Positions 1 to 7,953 of a stretch of 26,224 bases of DNA are shown here, in pieces. The notes beneath the pieces were generated by a model. It worked only from the letters and a program-made list of their open reading frames with translations, was not told the DNA's origin and made no database searches. Where the stretch lies: positions 1 through 26,224 of the forward strand of contig DATBLZ010000001.1 of NCBI GenBank assembly GCA_036555065.1, read 5' to 3'. Each line of letters opens with the position of its first letter. Within the stretch, counting starts at the first letter, position 1. Source of the DNA: DATBLZ01 sp036555065 (GTDB taxonomy: Bacteria; Pseudomonadota; Gammaproteobacteria; Steroidobacterales; Rariloculaceae). The position numbers were made by a program, and so were the translations under genes.

Positions 1-368
1 CTGTCCCCCTCTAAAGGTAAGACCCTTGGTTTGCCAGGCGACTCGCTGAAATCCGGGTCGAAATGCCAGTAGTGCAGAATCATGTTGACCGGCGTTGTGG
101 CCATGTCGGGAGACCAGCGCTGCACGGGAGCCTCAGTGCGAATTCGACTCACTTCCTTTCTCGACAACCCTGTCATCGCCGCGATTCGTGACGCATTGGT
201 TGGCCGACCGCGAATGCCGTAATCCTCGCTCGCGACCTGAACGAACGCCGCCTTGGCGACGGCCGCGAACTCCCCATATCCGATGCCGCAGAGGAGAAGC
301 AACCGCACGATAGGCTTCAGGATCCCGTGGAGGCACTCGAGCATTGCCTGTTGGACGGAAGATCTCAT
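1..368 (-). CDS. DUF6502 family protein, N-terminal part (runs off left edge)
   Basis: An open frame without stop runs from an ATG at 368 to the window edge, giving 122 residues of a protein that is normally roughly 270 long. The N-terminus MRSSVQQAMLECLHGILKP is followed by a hydrophobic helix, then GYGEFAAVAKAAFVQVA, GIRGRPTNASRIAAMTGLSR and HFDPDFSESPGKPRVLPLEG. These match the pattern I know for DUF6502: a helical domain with a winged-helix-like MTGLxRKEV segment and a DPDF...GxPRVLPLEG motif. The function of the family is unknown; the helix-turn-helix character of the MTGLSRKEV stretch suggests nucleic-acid binding, which is inference. The ATG overlaps the ligA stop (ATGA), and a GGAGGAA ribosome binding site lies in the last ligA codons, so translation is probably coupled to ligA. 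Confidence 0.75.
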   Translation of the reverse strand, partial: MRSSVQQAMLECLHGILKPIVRLLLLCGIGYGEFAAVAKAAFVQVASEDYGIRGRPTNASRIAAMTGLSRKEVSRIRTEAPVQRWSPDMATTPVNMILHYWHFDPDFSESPGKPRVLPLEGD

Positions 369-2419
369 GGTCGTTCCTCCCCGATCAGTCGAAGGAGCTC
401 GGCTTCCTCCCAAACGGTTACCCCTAGTGAAACCGCCTTGTCCAATTTGGAGCCGGGGTTCTCGCCGGCGATTACGATATCCGTCTTCTTCGATACGCTA
501 CCCGCCACTTTGGCTCCGAGTGCTCTGAGCTTTGCCTTTGCTTCGTCGCGCGACATGCTCGTGAGCGTGCCGGTCAGTACAATCTGCTTACCGGCGATAT
601 GCGAATTGACGGGCGCCGTCACACGTGGTCGAGGCCAATGAACTCCCTGCTTCAGTAGCCGGCGGATGACTTCCCGATTGTGGCGTTGTGCAAAGAACGC
701 TCGAACATGCCCGGCGACCACGGGGCCGATATCGGGCACCTCCTGAAGACGCTGCTCGTCGGCATCCATGAGCTCATGGAGCGACCCGATATGCGTTGCC
801 AGCGCGAGCGCCGTCGCTTCGCCGACATCGCGGATCCCGAGCGCATACAGAAACCGCACGAACGTCGTTCTCTTGCTCTTCTCCAGCGCGTCGAGCAGGT
901 TTTTCGCGGATTTCTCGCCCATGCGCTCGAGTTCGACGAGCCGTTCGAGCGTGAGGCCATAGACATCAGCGGGGTCGCTCACCAAACCCGCATCCACGAG
1001 CTGATCGACCAGCTTTTCGCCTAGGCCTTCGATATCCATCGCCGCGCGTGAAGCAAAGTGTCGAATCGTTTCCTTGCGTTGTGCTGGGCAGAACAACCCG
1101 GCGCTGCAGCGCGCGATCGCCTCCCCTTCGATGCGCACGACTTCCGAAGCGCAGACCGGACACTTTGATGGCACAGCCACGGGCACGGCATCCTTCGGTC
1201 GGCGTGCGCTCACGACCTGCACGACTTCGGGAATCACGTCTCCAGCACGACGGATAACGACTGTATCGCCGACTCGCACGTCTTTACGGCTTAGCTCGTC
1301 AAAGTTGTGCAAGGTCGCGTTGCTGACCGTAACTCCCCCGACGAATGTCGGCTTCAGGCGCGCTACCGGCGTCACTGCCCCGGTCCTGCCCACCTGGAAC
1401 TCGATGCCGAGCACTTCCGTCATTTCCTCCTGGGCCGGAAACTTATGCGCGATTGCCCACCGTGGAGCCCGCGAGACGAATCCAAGCGCTTCCTGCCAAG
1501 CCAAATCGTTGACTTTGTAGACCACGCCGTCGATGTCGTAGGGTAAATTGGGCCGCTTTCGACCGATATTCGAGTAATAGGCCAAACAGCCCTGAATTCC
1601 CGCTACCAATTCCCAGTCGGGCGAGGTTTTGAGGCCGAAGGCACGTAACGCCATCAGGACGTCCGCGTGCGTGGCAGGCAGGGCCCAGCCCCGTACCTCG
1701 CCGAGGCCGTAGAAAAAGACGTCGAGCGGGCGCGCGGCCGCGAGCTTGGGATCGAGCTGCCGCAGGCTTCCGGCGGCTGCGTTTCGGGGGTTCACGAACG
1801 TTTTCTCGCCACGCTTCACGGCTTGCCGATTGAATTCCTCGAAGCCCGCGCGGGGCATATAGACCTCGCCGCGCACTTCGAGCAACGCCGGCAGCTGAGG
1901 GCCTCTCAGCCGCAGCGGCACGGCCTGAATCGTCCGCACATTGTGCGTCACGTCCTCGCCTGTCGTGCCGTCCCCGCGCGTTGCGGCGAGCTTCAGTGCA
2001 CCGTGCTCATATAAGAATGAGACGGCAGCTCCGTCGAGCTTGGGCTCGGCCACGTAGCTCACGGTGCCCGCCTCGATATCGGCTGCCGCGAGCCGGGTCA
2101 AAACGCGCCTATCGAAGGCGGCGAGCTCCTCCTCATTGAAGCAGTTCTCAAGGGAAAGCATGGCCCGCAAGTGCGTGACGGGCTTGAGCTCGCTCGCGGG
2201 CGTGATTCCTACCCGCTGGCTCGGCGAGTCGGGTGTTACGAGCTCCGGATTCGCCGCCTCGAGCTCCTGGAGCCGGCGCAAGAGCCGATCGTACTCGGCA
2301 TCCGCGACCGTCGGTCTGTCGAGCACGTAGTAGGCGTAGTTATGCTCCTCGATTGCGGCCCGAAGGCTGCGAACCTCGGACGCTGGGTCGCTGCTCGCCG
2401 ATCGTTGCTTCACCGTCAT
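365..2419 (-). CDS. ligA: NAD-dependent DNA ligase LigA
   Basis: Seals nicks in duplex DNA during replication and repair, using NAD+ as adenylate donor. The 684 residues are the normal length and all domains are present. They are the N-terminal Ia domain (HNYAYYVLDRPTVADAEYD, about 26-44), the adenylation domain with KLDG (nucleophile Lys127), an OB fold, a four-cysteine zinc finger (CPVC...C....C), helix-hairpin-helix repeats, and a C-terminal BRCT domain from about residue 607 (IAGKQIVLTGTLTSMSRDEA). The motif reads EPKLDGAAVSF where many ligases have EPKIDGLAIS, a conservative change. It follows zipA by 10 bp in the usual gammaproteobacterial smc-zipA-ligA order, and its stop overlaps the next start, so all four genes are probably co-transcribed. 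Confidence 0.98.
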   Translation of the reverse strand: MTVKQRSASSDPASEVRSLRAAIEEHNYAYYVLDRPTVADAEYDRLLRRLQELEAANPELVTPDSPSQRVGITPASELKPVTHLRAMLSLENCFNEEELAAFDRRVLTRLAAADIEAGTVSYVAEPKLDGAAVSFLYEHGALKLAATRGDGTTGEDVTHNVRTIQAVPLRLRGPQLPALLEVRGEVYMPRAGFEEFNRQAVKRGEKTFVNPRNAAAGSLRQLDPKLAAARPLDVFFYGLGEVRGWALPATHADVLMALRAFGLKTSPDWELVAGIQGCLAYYSNIGRKRPNLPYDIDGVVYKVNDLAWQEALGFVSRAPRWAIAHKFPAQEEMTEVLGIEFQVGRTGAVTPVARLKPTFVGGVTVSNATLHNFDELSRKDVRVGDTVVIRRAGDVIPEVVQVVSARRPKDAVPVAVPSKCPVCASEVVRIEGEAIARCSAGLFCPAQRKETIRHFASRAAMDIEGLGEKLVDQLVDAGLVSDPADVYGLTLERLVELERMGEKSAKNLLDALEKSKRTTFVRFLYALGIRDVGEATALALATHIGSLHELMDADEQRLQEVPDIGPVVAGHVRAFFAQRHNREVIRRLLKQGVHWPRPRVTAPVNSHIAGKQIVLTGTLTSMSRDEAKAKLRALGAKVAGSVSKKTDIVIAGENPGSKLDKAVSLGVTVWEEAELLRLIGEERP

Positions 2420-2429
2420 CGCAGGCGCC

Positions 2430-3083
2430 TCACGCGTGCGCGTGCTGATGTCGGTATTCGATGATCTCTTCGCGCACGTAGCGCTCGCGTTGGATGCTCC
2501 ACGAGCTCCCGCGCTCGTCGTGGAGCTCGGCGTCCAAGTCGTGCGCGAGCGAACGCGCCGTTTCGACCATCATGTCGAAACGCGCCACCGGGTCGCCGTC
2601 GCCGGGCAAAACGATGAAGAAACTCATGCCTGCGATCGGTTTGCCGAGATTCGTGAGATCGAAAGAACCGGGCTCCGTCAGGCTGGCAACGCTGAATAGC
2701 GCCTCGGGGCTCTCGTCGCTCAGACGATGGAAGATTCCGTACCGTCCATGCTGGAGGCCGGCCGAGCGCAGCGCGAGAATCGCTTTTTCCGCACTGAGCT
2801 GCTTGTTCTTTGGGATGAACCTAACCGTAATGACGCGATCGGGACGAGACGTCGCGCGTATGCCTACCGCCTCGGCGTCTGCCGGCCTGGGGGACTCGGG
2901 CGGTGCTTCCGGTTCTGCGGGCGAGCTTGCGCGCTCGGAGTCGAGCTCAGGGCGCGACGGAAGCCAGCGCCGCGCCAGCGCGCGCTGCGGAAGGAACCGC
3001 TGCAGCACGCCTCGACCCCACAAATACACACCGAGGAGCAGCGCCGCACCCAGCCCCAAAAGCACCCATCGCAATTCCACCAT
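2430..3083 (-). CDS. zipA: Cell division protein ZipA
   Basis: Inner-membrane protein that tethers FtsZ to the membrane at the division site. The N-terminus holds one transmembrane helix (about residues 5-24, WVLLGLGAALLLGVYLWG). A proline/glutamate/alanine-rich linker covers about residues 35-75, and the C-terminal FtsZ-binding domain about 82-210 (VITVRFIPKNKQLSAEKAI, GIFHRLSDESPEALFSVASL, PGSFDLTNLGKPIAGMSFFI). At 217 residues it is much shorter than E. coli ZipA (about 328), and the difference lies in the linker. It begins 11 bp after smc and ends 10 bp before ligA, so it is an internal gene of this operon. Identification is firm from domain layout plus neighbours. Confidence 0.94.
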   Translation of the reverse strand: MVELRWVLLGLGAALLLGVYLWGRGVLQRFLPQRALARRWLPSRPELDSERASSPAEPEAPPESPRPADAEAVGIRATSRPDRVITVRFIPKNKQLSAEKAILALRSAGLQHGRYGIFHRLSDESPEALFSVASLTEPGSFDLTNLGKPIAGMSFFIVLPGDGDPVARFDMMVETARSLAHDLDAELHDERGSSWSIQRERYVREEIIEYRHQHAHA

Positions 3084-3094
3084 CGCCGTCGAGT

Positions 3095-6000
3095 CTACAT
3101 CGCAGCAAGTTGCACGGCCTCATCGATGTCCACCGCAACGAGTCGCGAGACTCCGGGCTCTTGCATCGTGACGCCGGCCAACTGGTTCATAGCCTCCATT
3201 GTCGTCTTGTTATGGGTTATGAGCACGAATTGCACGCGGCTCGACATCTCCCGAACGATTTCCGAGAAGCGGCCGACGTTAGCATCATCGAGCGGCGCGT
3301 CGACCTCGTCGAGCAGACAAAACGGCGCTGGGTTGAGCTCGAATATCGAGAATACGAGCGCGACCGCAGTCAGGGCTTTCTCGCCGCCCGACATCAAATG
3401 AATGGTGCTGATCTTTTTCCCCGGCGGCCTGGCCATGATCGTTACGCCGGCGCTCAAGAGATCCTCGCTGTCGAGCTCGAGATAGGCATGACCGCCGCCG
3501 AACAAGCGCGGGAAGATCCTACCGAGCCCCTGATTAGCGTTATCGAACGTCTCGCGGAATCGGGCGCGCGTCTCGCGATCGATCTTGCGAATCGCATTCT
3601 CGAGCGTCTCGAGCGCCTCTGTTAGATCCACGAATTGCTTGTCGAGGTACTCCTTGCGTTGGGACTGCTCGGCATATTCTTCGATGGCGGCAAGGTTTAT
3701 CGCGCCGAGCCGCTGGACGCGCTTGTCGATCTGGTCGAGCCTGTCTGTCCATTCGGCGATGTTTGCGGTCTCCGGCAAGCCGGTCGAGAGCGCATCGAGC
3801 TCGAAACCTGTTTTCGCGAATTGCTCCGCGACGGTTTCGGCGCGGACCTGGGCTTCGCGGGCGCTCATGCGCACGGCTTCGACGCCTTCGCGCGCTTGCG
3901 CGACGACTTTCTGCTGCTCGCTGCGGCGCGCCTCGGCGTCGCGGACCAATGTTTCGCACTCCTCGACGCCGGTGCGCGCGCGCGAAAGCTCGTTTTCGAC
4001 CGCCAAACGCTCATCGAGCTTCGCGACGAGGGTGCTTTCTTCGTTCGCGAGCGGCGCGAGAGTCGCCTCGAGCTGAGTGTTGAGCTCGGATTCGCGCTTG
4101 AGTAAGTGCTGCTGTTGGGTCTTGATGCGTGTGAGTGCCGCACTCGCTGATTCCTTGGAGCTGCGGCGCGTCTCTACCTGAATTGCGATCTCCTGTGCCG
4201 CCGTTCGGTCGTGCTCAGCGCGCTTGCGGGCCTGCGCGAGCTCTTCCTGCTGCTGTTTGCGCTCCCGCTCGAGCCGCTCGCGCTCGCGCTCGAGCTCTGG
4301 ACGAAGTGCTTCCGCGGCACGCAACTGTTTGCGGCTCTCGACGAGCGCCGCTTCGATTCCCTTCTGATCCGTCGCGAGACCGGAGATGCTCGCCTCGAGT
4401 GCGGCCGCGCGCTTGCGGGCTTCCTCGAAGTGCGCCCTGCTCGTCTCGAGCTTGGTTCGCGCCTCGGCATAGGCTTGCTGTTTCTCGTTGGCCACGAGCT
4501 GTGCAGCAGCGCGCCGCTGCTCGAAGTCTTCGAGGCTGTCGCGGACGCTGGCGAGAGTCCGGGACGCTTTGTCGGCACCGCCACTCGTCGCGGCGATTGT
4601 TGCCTCGAGATGCTCGATCTCCTCGCTGCGGACGAGGACGCCCATGCGCGGGTCATCGCTCTTGTGAATGCGCAGCCAATGCGCGCCTATCCACACGCCG
4701 TCCCGCGTAATGACCGATTCTCCGCCGGCGAGCGTTTTGCGTTCACGCAAGGCGTCGGCCATCGACTCGGCAGTTCGAATTCCGCTGACCAACCCCAAAG
4801 CGGCCGCCGGAGCTTTGATGCGATCGCGGAGCCAGCCGCTTCTGCTCGACGGGCTCGGCTGCTGCTTCGTATCGCTTTCCTCGATGACTGCGATGCCCGC
4901 CGCACTGATGCTCGCGAGGTCTTTGGCGAGCGCCGCCAGGTTCGGCACCGTGACCGCCTGGAGGTACCCATCGAGCACCGTTTCGACGGCGGTCTCCCAG
5001 CCGGCGTCGACTGCGAGCGTTTGCGCGAGGCGCGGCCGATCATTGAGCGCGTGCCGCTCGAGCCACCCGCCGACCTGCTGCGAAAGCTTCCCGAGCGCCG
5101 CTTCCTGCAGAGCTTGCAGCGAGCTCAGCCGGCCACGATCGTTTTGGAGCTTCGCGCGTAATTGGTCGAGCGTCTCTGACGTCGTCGACTCCTCGGCGCG
5201 CAGCTCCTGCATGCGCTCCCATATCGATTCGAGCGACCGAGTCGCGTTGCCGGTGTCGGCACGCAGCTTCTCTTCCGTTACCGCGAGCTTTTCGATGGCG
5301 CTTTCGAGCCCAGCGAAGCTCATGGCCTCGCGCTGGCTGACCTGCTCGCGGTAGCCGCGCTGCAGCCGCTCCAGCTGCGCGGCCAACTGCTCGATTCGCG
5401 CGTCCTCGACTTGGATGGTCCGCTCGGTGGCCGCAATCTCTTGTGCATTGCGCTCGGCGCTTGCACGCGCGAGCTCCATGCGCTTCTCGGCATCCTCGAG
5501 CAGACGCTCCGAGCTTCGCAACCGTCGATGTGTTTCCTCGAGATTCGGATTGAGCTCCTCGAGCAGAGCTTCGAGCTGCTCGATCTCGACCTGATCGCTC
5601 GCGATGTGCCCGGAGACCTCCGCGAGCTGTTGGCTCGTTTCCTCCAGATCCCCGCGCTGCCGCTGCATGAGCGATTTGCGATGCTGAATGCCTTGCTCGA
5701 GGCGGGCAATCTCCGCGCCGACGCGATAGTAGTTTCCCTGCACCGCATTGAAGCCCTCGTTGCGCTCGGCCAGCGCGACGCGGTGCTTTTCGATCTCCGT
5801 TTCGATGCTCCCTTGGCGGGTAGCAGCCTCGTCTAGACCGCGCTGCTTCTCCTTAAGCGCCTTCTCATGAGTTTCGACCTCCGCCCGCAGCTCGCGCAGA
5901 CGCAGCACGAGCACCTCGGCGCCGACGCGGCGTTCGTCCGCTTTGAGCTCCTTGTACCGTTCGGCGGCTTTGGCCTGACGATGGAGGTGCGATATTTGCT

Positions 6001-6607
6001 TGTCGATTTCCTCGCGTAGGTCTTTGAGCCGCTCGAGGTTCTCCCGCGTGTGCCGGATGCGGTGCTCCGTCTCCTTGCGGCGTTCCTTGTACTTGGAGAT
6101 GCCGGCGGCTTCCTCGATGAACGCGCGCAATTCCTCGGGCTTTGCCTCGACGAGACGCGAGATCATTCCTTGCTCGATGATCGAGTACCCGTGGGAGCCC
6201 AAACCCGTACCGAGCAGAATGTGCGTAATGTCTTTGCGCCGACAGCGGCCGTTATTCAGAAAGTAGAGCGACGTTCCGTCGCGCGCGACAACGCGCCGTA
6301 CCGACACTTCGGCGTAGCCTGCGTACGGGCCTGTAATCGTTCCATCGGCGTTATCGAAGACGAGCTCGACGCTGGCTTGGCCCACGGGCTTTCGGCCGGC
6401 GCTGCCGTTGAAAATGACGTCGGCCATCGAATCGCCGCGCAGGGTCTTCGCCGAGGCCTCGCCGAGCACCCAGCGGATTGCATCGATGACATTGGACTTG
6501 CCGCAGCCGTTGGGGCCTACGATACCGGTGAGATTGCTGGGGAAGAGAATGGTCGTCGCGTCGACAAAGGATTTGAAGCCTGAAAGCCGTATCTTGCTTA
6601 GGCGCAT
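3095..6607 (-). CDS. smc: Chromosome segregation protein SMC
   Basis: ATPase that organises and segregates the chromosome, normally with ScpA and ScpB, which are not in this window. The 1170 residues have the full SMC layout. The N-terminal head carries Walker A GPNGCGKS at residues 31-38. Long coiled coils rich in E, R, A, L and Q cover about 170-500 and 660-1000, separated by a hinge at about 510-655. The C-terminal head has the ABC signature LMSGGEKALTAVALVF near residue 1070 and Walker B FCLLDEVDAPLDDAN near 1095. The ATG at 6607 is preceded by GGAGG three to four bases upstream. It is the first gene of the smc-zipA-ligA-DUF6502 operon and is divergent from queF across 101 bp. Confidence 0.98.
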   Translation of the reverse strand: MRLSKIRLSGFKSFVDATTILFPSNLTGIVGPNGCGKSNVIDAIRWVLGEASAKTLRGDSMADVIFNGSAGRKPVGQASVELVFDNADGTITGPYAGYAEVSVRRVVARDGTSLYFLNNGRCRRKDITHILLGTGLGSHGYSIIEQGMISRLVEAKPEELRAFIEEAAGISKYKERRKETEHRIRHTRENLERLKDLREEIDKQISHLHRQAKAAERYKELKADERRVGAEVLVLRLRELRAEVETHEKALKEKQRGLDEAATRQGSIETEIEKHRVALAERNEGFNAVQGNYYRVGAEIARLEQGIQHRKSLMQRQRGDLEETSQQLAEVSGHIASDQVEIEQLEALLEELNPNLEETHRRLRSSERLLEDAEKRMELARASAERNAQEIAATERTIQVEDARIEQLAAQLERLQRGYREQVSQREAMSFAGLESAIEKLAVTEEKLRADTGNATRSLESIWERMQELRAEESTTSETLDQLRAKLQNDRGRLSSLQALQEAALGKLSQQVGGWLERHALNDRPRLAQTLAVDAGWETAVETVLDGYLQAVTVPNLAALAKDLASISAAGIAVIEESDTKQQPSPSSRSGWLRDRIKAPAAALGLVSGIRTAESMADALRERKTLAGGESVITRDGVWIGAHWLRIHKSDDPRMGVLVRSEEIEHLEATIAATSGGADKASRTLASVRDSLEDFEQRRAAAQLVANEKQQAYAEARTKLETSRAHFEEARKRAAALEASISGLATDQKGIEAALVESRKQLRAAEALRPELERERERLERERKQQQEELAQARKRAEHDRTAAQEIAIQVETRRSSKESASAALTRIKTQQQHLLKRESELNTQLEATLAPLANEESTLVAKLDERLAVENELSRARTGVEECETLVRDAEARRSEQQKVVAQAREGVEAVRMSAREAQVRAETVAEQFAKTGFELDALSTGLPETANIAEWTDRLDQIDKRVQRLGAINLAAIEEYAEQSQRKEYLDKQFVDLTEALETLENAIRKIDRETRARFRETFDNANQGLGRIFPRLFGGGHAYLELDSEDLLSAGVTIMARPPGKKISTIHLMSGGEKALTAVALVFSIFELNPAPFCLLDEVDAPLDDANVGRFSEIVREMSSRVQFVLITHNKTTMEAMNQLAGVTMQEPGVSRLVAVDIDEAVQLAAM

Positions 6608-6708
6608 AGTCCTCCGCTTCGCGCGTGCTCTGTGAGCCGCGATGGCTCCGATAACAGGCGTAGTGTAAAGTAAAAATCAGTCCAACACGACTTCTGCCGC
6701 CAATTTCC

Positions 6709-7113
6709 GTGGCCAAATCCACGTCCGGAAAACCGTCTCGCTCGAGCTTGGAAACCTTTCCGAACCCGAACCCCAAGAACGATTACACGATTCGAATCCG
6801 CGTTCCGGAATTCACGTGCCTCTGCCCGAAGACCGGCCAGCCGGATTTCGCGACGCTCCATCTCGAGTACGTGCCGGACGCCCTTTGCGTCGAGCTCAAG
6901 TCGCTGAAGCTCTACGTGTGGTCCTACCGCAACGTCGGCGCGTTCCACGAGGCGGTAACGAATCAGGTGCTCGCCGACCTCGTCCGCCTCCTAGCGCCGC
7001 GCTTCGCGAGGCTCACGGCGGAATTCAACGTCCGCGGTGGCCTCTATACGACTGTCGTCTGCGAGCACCGTGACCCGGAGTGGCATCCTGCGCCGCCGCT
7101 CGAAACGCCGTAG
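6709..7113 (+). CDS. queF: NADPH-dependent 7-cyano-7-deazaguanine reductase QueF (short type)
   Basis: Reduces the nitrile of preQ0 to the amine preQ1, a cytoplasmic step of queuosine biosynthesis. The 134-residue length and single domain fit the unimodular (Bacillus-like) type rather than the longer E. coli type. The motif FTCLCPKTGQPDFA carries the covalent catalytic cysteine (Cys39) and the acid Asp46. ELKSLKLYVWSYRN is the QueF signature, and FHEAVTN supplies the substrate-binding glutamate (Glu81). The start is a GTG at 6709 with no clear ribosome binding site; no ATG lies nearby in frame. It heads the plus-strand group queF-dksA-gluQ, two members of which act on queuosine. Confidence 0.95.
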   Translation: MAKSTSGKPSRSSLETFPNPNPKNDYTIRIRVPEFTCLCPKTGQPDFATLHLEYVPDALCVELKSLKLYVWSYRNVGAFHEAVTNQVLADLVRLLAPRFARLTAEFNVRGGLYTTVVCEHRDPEWHPAPPLETP

Positions 7114-7166
7114 GAAGAGCCGCGAAATCCGAGCTGAGGCAGGCTTCCGTTCATGATCGGCGTATG

Positions 7167-7172
7167 TATAAT
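7167..7172 (+). promoter_or_regulatory. Candidate -10 element (TATAAT) for dksA
   Basis: A perfect TATAAT lies in the 71-bp gap between queF and dksA. A -35 is weak (TTCCGT at 7145-7150 gives a 16-bp spacer). Transcription would begin near 7178-7181, only a few bases before the chosen dksA ATG at 7185, so the transcript would be nearly leaderless. No Shine-Dalgarno sequence is visible before that ATG, which is consistent with this but not proof. Confidence 0.4.
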
Positions 7173-7184
7173 CGCCGCCTTCGT

Positions 7185-7928
7185 ATGGCAAAGACCTCGC
7201 GGAAAAAGCGCCCACCCAAACGGATGAAACCCCCGCGGAAAACCGCCGCGGTGAGAAGCACGAAGCGCGTTTCCAAAGCCGGCGCTGCGCGAGCGAGCTT
7301 TGCCAAGAGCACACCAAGCAAGAAGGGATCTCAAGGCAGAGCTGTGTCGAGCAATAATTCTCCCAAACGGGCCGCGACTGCCAAAAGCGGCCCAGCCACG
7401 ACCCGCACCTCCCCGCCGATCAAAACCCGACCGTTCCCGCCACGTCCGATACCGGCTCGCCCGACCTTGAGCCCGACGAAGGTCAACGTTTTGACGGGCC
7501 CGAGCCGCGACTTCAAGCCCTACGAGCCCAAGCGCGGCGAAGCCTATATGAGCAACACCCAGCTCGAGCACTTCAGGCAGATCCTGCTCGCATGGCGACG
7601 CGAGCTCATGGAAGAAGTCGATCGGACCGTGCATCACATGAAGGACGATGCCGCGAACTTCCCGGATCCCAACGACCGGGCGACGCAAGAGTCCGAGTTC
7701 GGGCTCGAGCTGCGCACGCGTGATCGGGAGCGCAAGCTCCTCAAGAAGATCGACTCGGCGCTCAGCCGAATCGACGAGGGCACATACGGGTACTGCGAAG
7801 AGACCGGAGACGAAATCGGCCTACGGCGCCTCGAAGCGCGGCCCGTGGCGACGCTCTGTGTCGAAGCGCAGGAACGGCGCGAGCTCGCCGAACGGCAATT
7901 CCGGGACCGCGAGGACTACAACCGGTAG
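7185..7928 (+). CDS. dksA: RNA polymerase-binding factor DksA, two-cysteine type with basic N-terminal extension
   Basis: Binds the RNA polymerase secondary channel and, with ppGpp, reprograms transcription in starvation. Residues about 108-247 align with DksA along its whole length. The coiled-coil tip keeps NFPDPNDRA (the DPxDRA of the canonical protein), followed by RDRERKLLKKI and the zinc-finger region GYCEETGDEIGLRRLEARP...TLCVEA. Only Cys204 and Cys225 of the usual four cysteines remain; the partners are Thr207 and Ala228. This is the C-x2-T-x17-C-x2-A pattern I recall for Pseudomonas DksA2, which works without zinc. The first ~105 residues are a low-complexity K/R/P/S/T/A-rich tail, as in some Xanthomonadales DksA proteins. 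ATG 7185 was chosen because the basic tail begins there; ATG 7164 is an alternative. gluQ follows after 25 bp. Confidence 0.93.
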   Translation: MAKTSRKKRPPKRMKPPRKTAAVRSTKRVSKAGAARASFAKSTPSKKGSQGRAVSSNNSPKRAATAKSGPATTRTSPPIKTRPFPPRPIPARPTLSPTKVNVLTGPSRDFKPYEPKRGEAYMSNTQLEHFRQILLAWRRELMEEVDRTVHHMKDDAANFPDPNDRATQESEFGLELRTRDRERKLLKKIDSALSRIDEGTYGYCEETGDEIGLRRLEARPVATLCVEAQERRELAERQFRDREDYNR

Positions 7929-7953
7929 TAGTCGGCGCAACGAGGCTCGGCGC

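Noticed and set aside
4211..5161. 316-codon plus-strand open frame opposite smc
   Set aside because: It is a shadow of the SMC coiled coil and hinge; composition is leucine/arginine/alanine repeats from the opposite strand.
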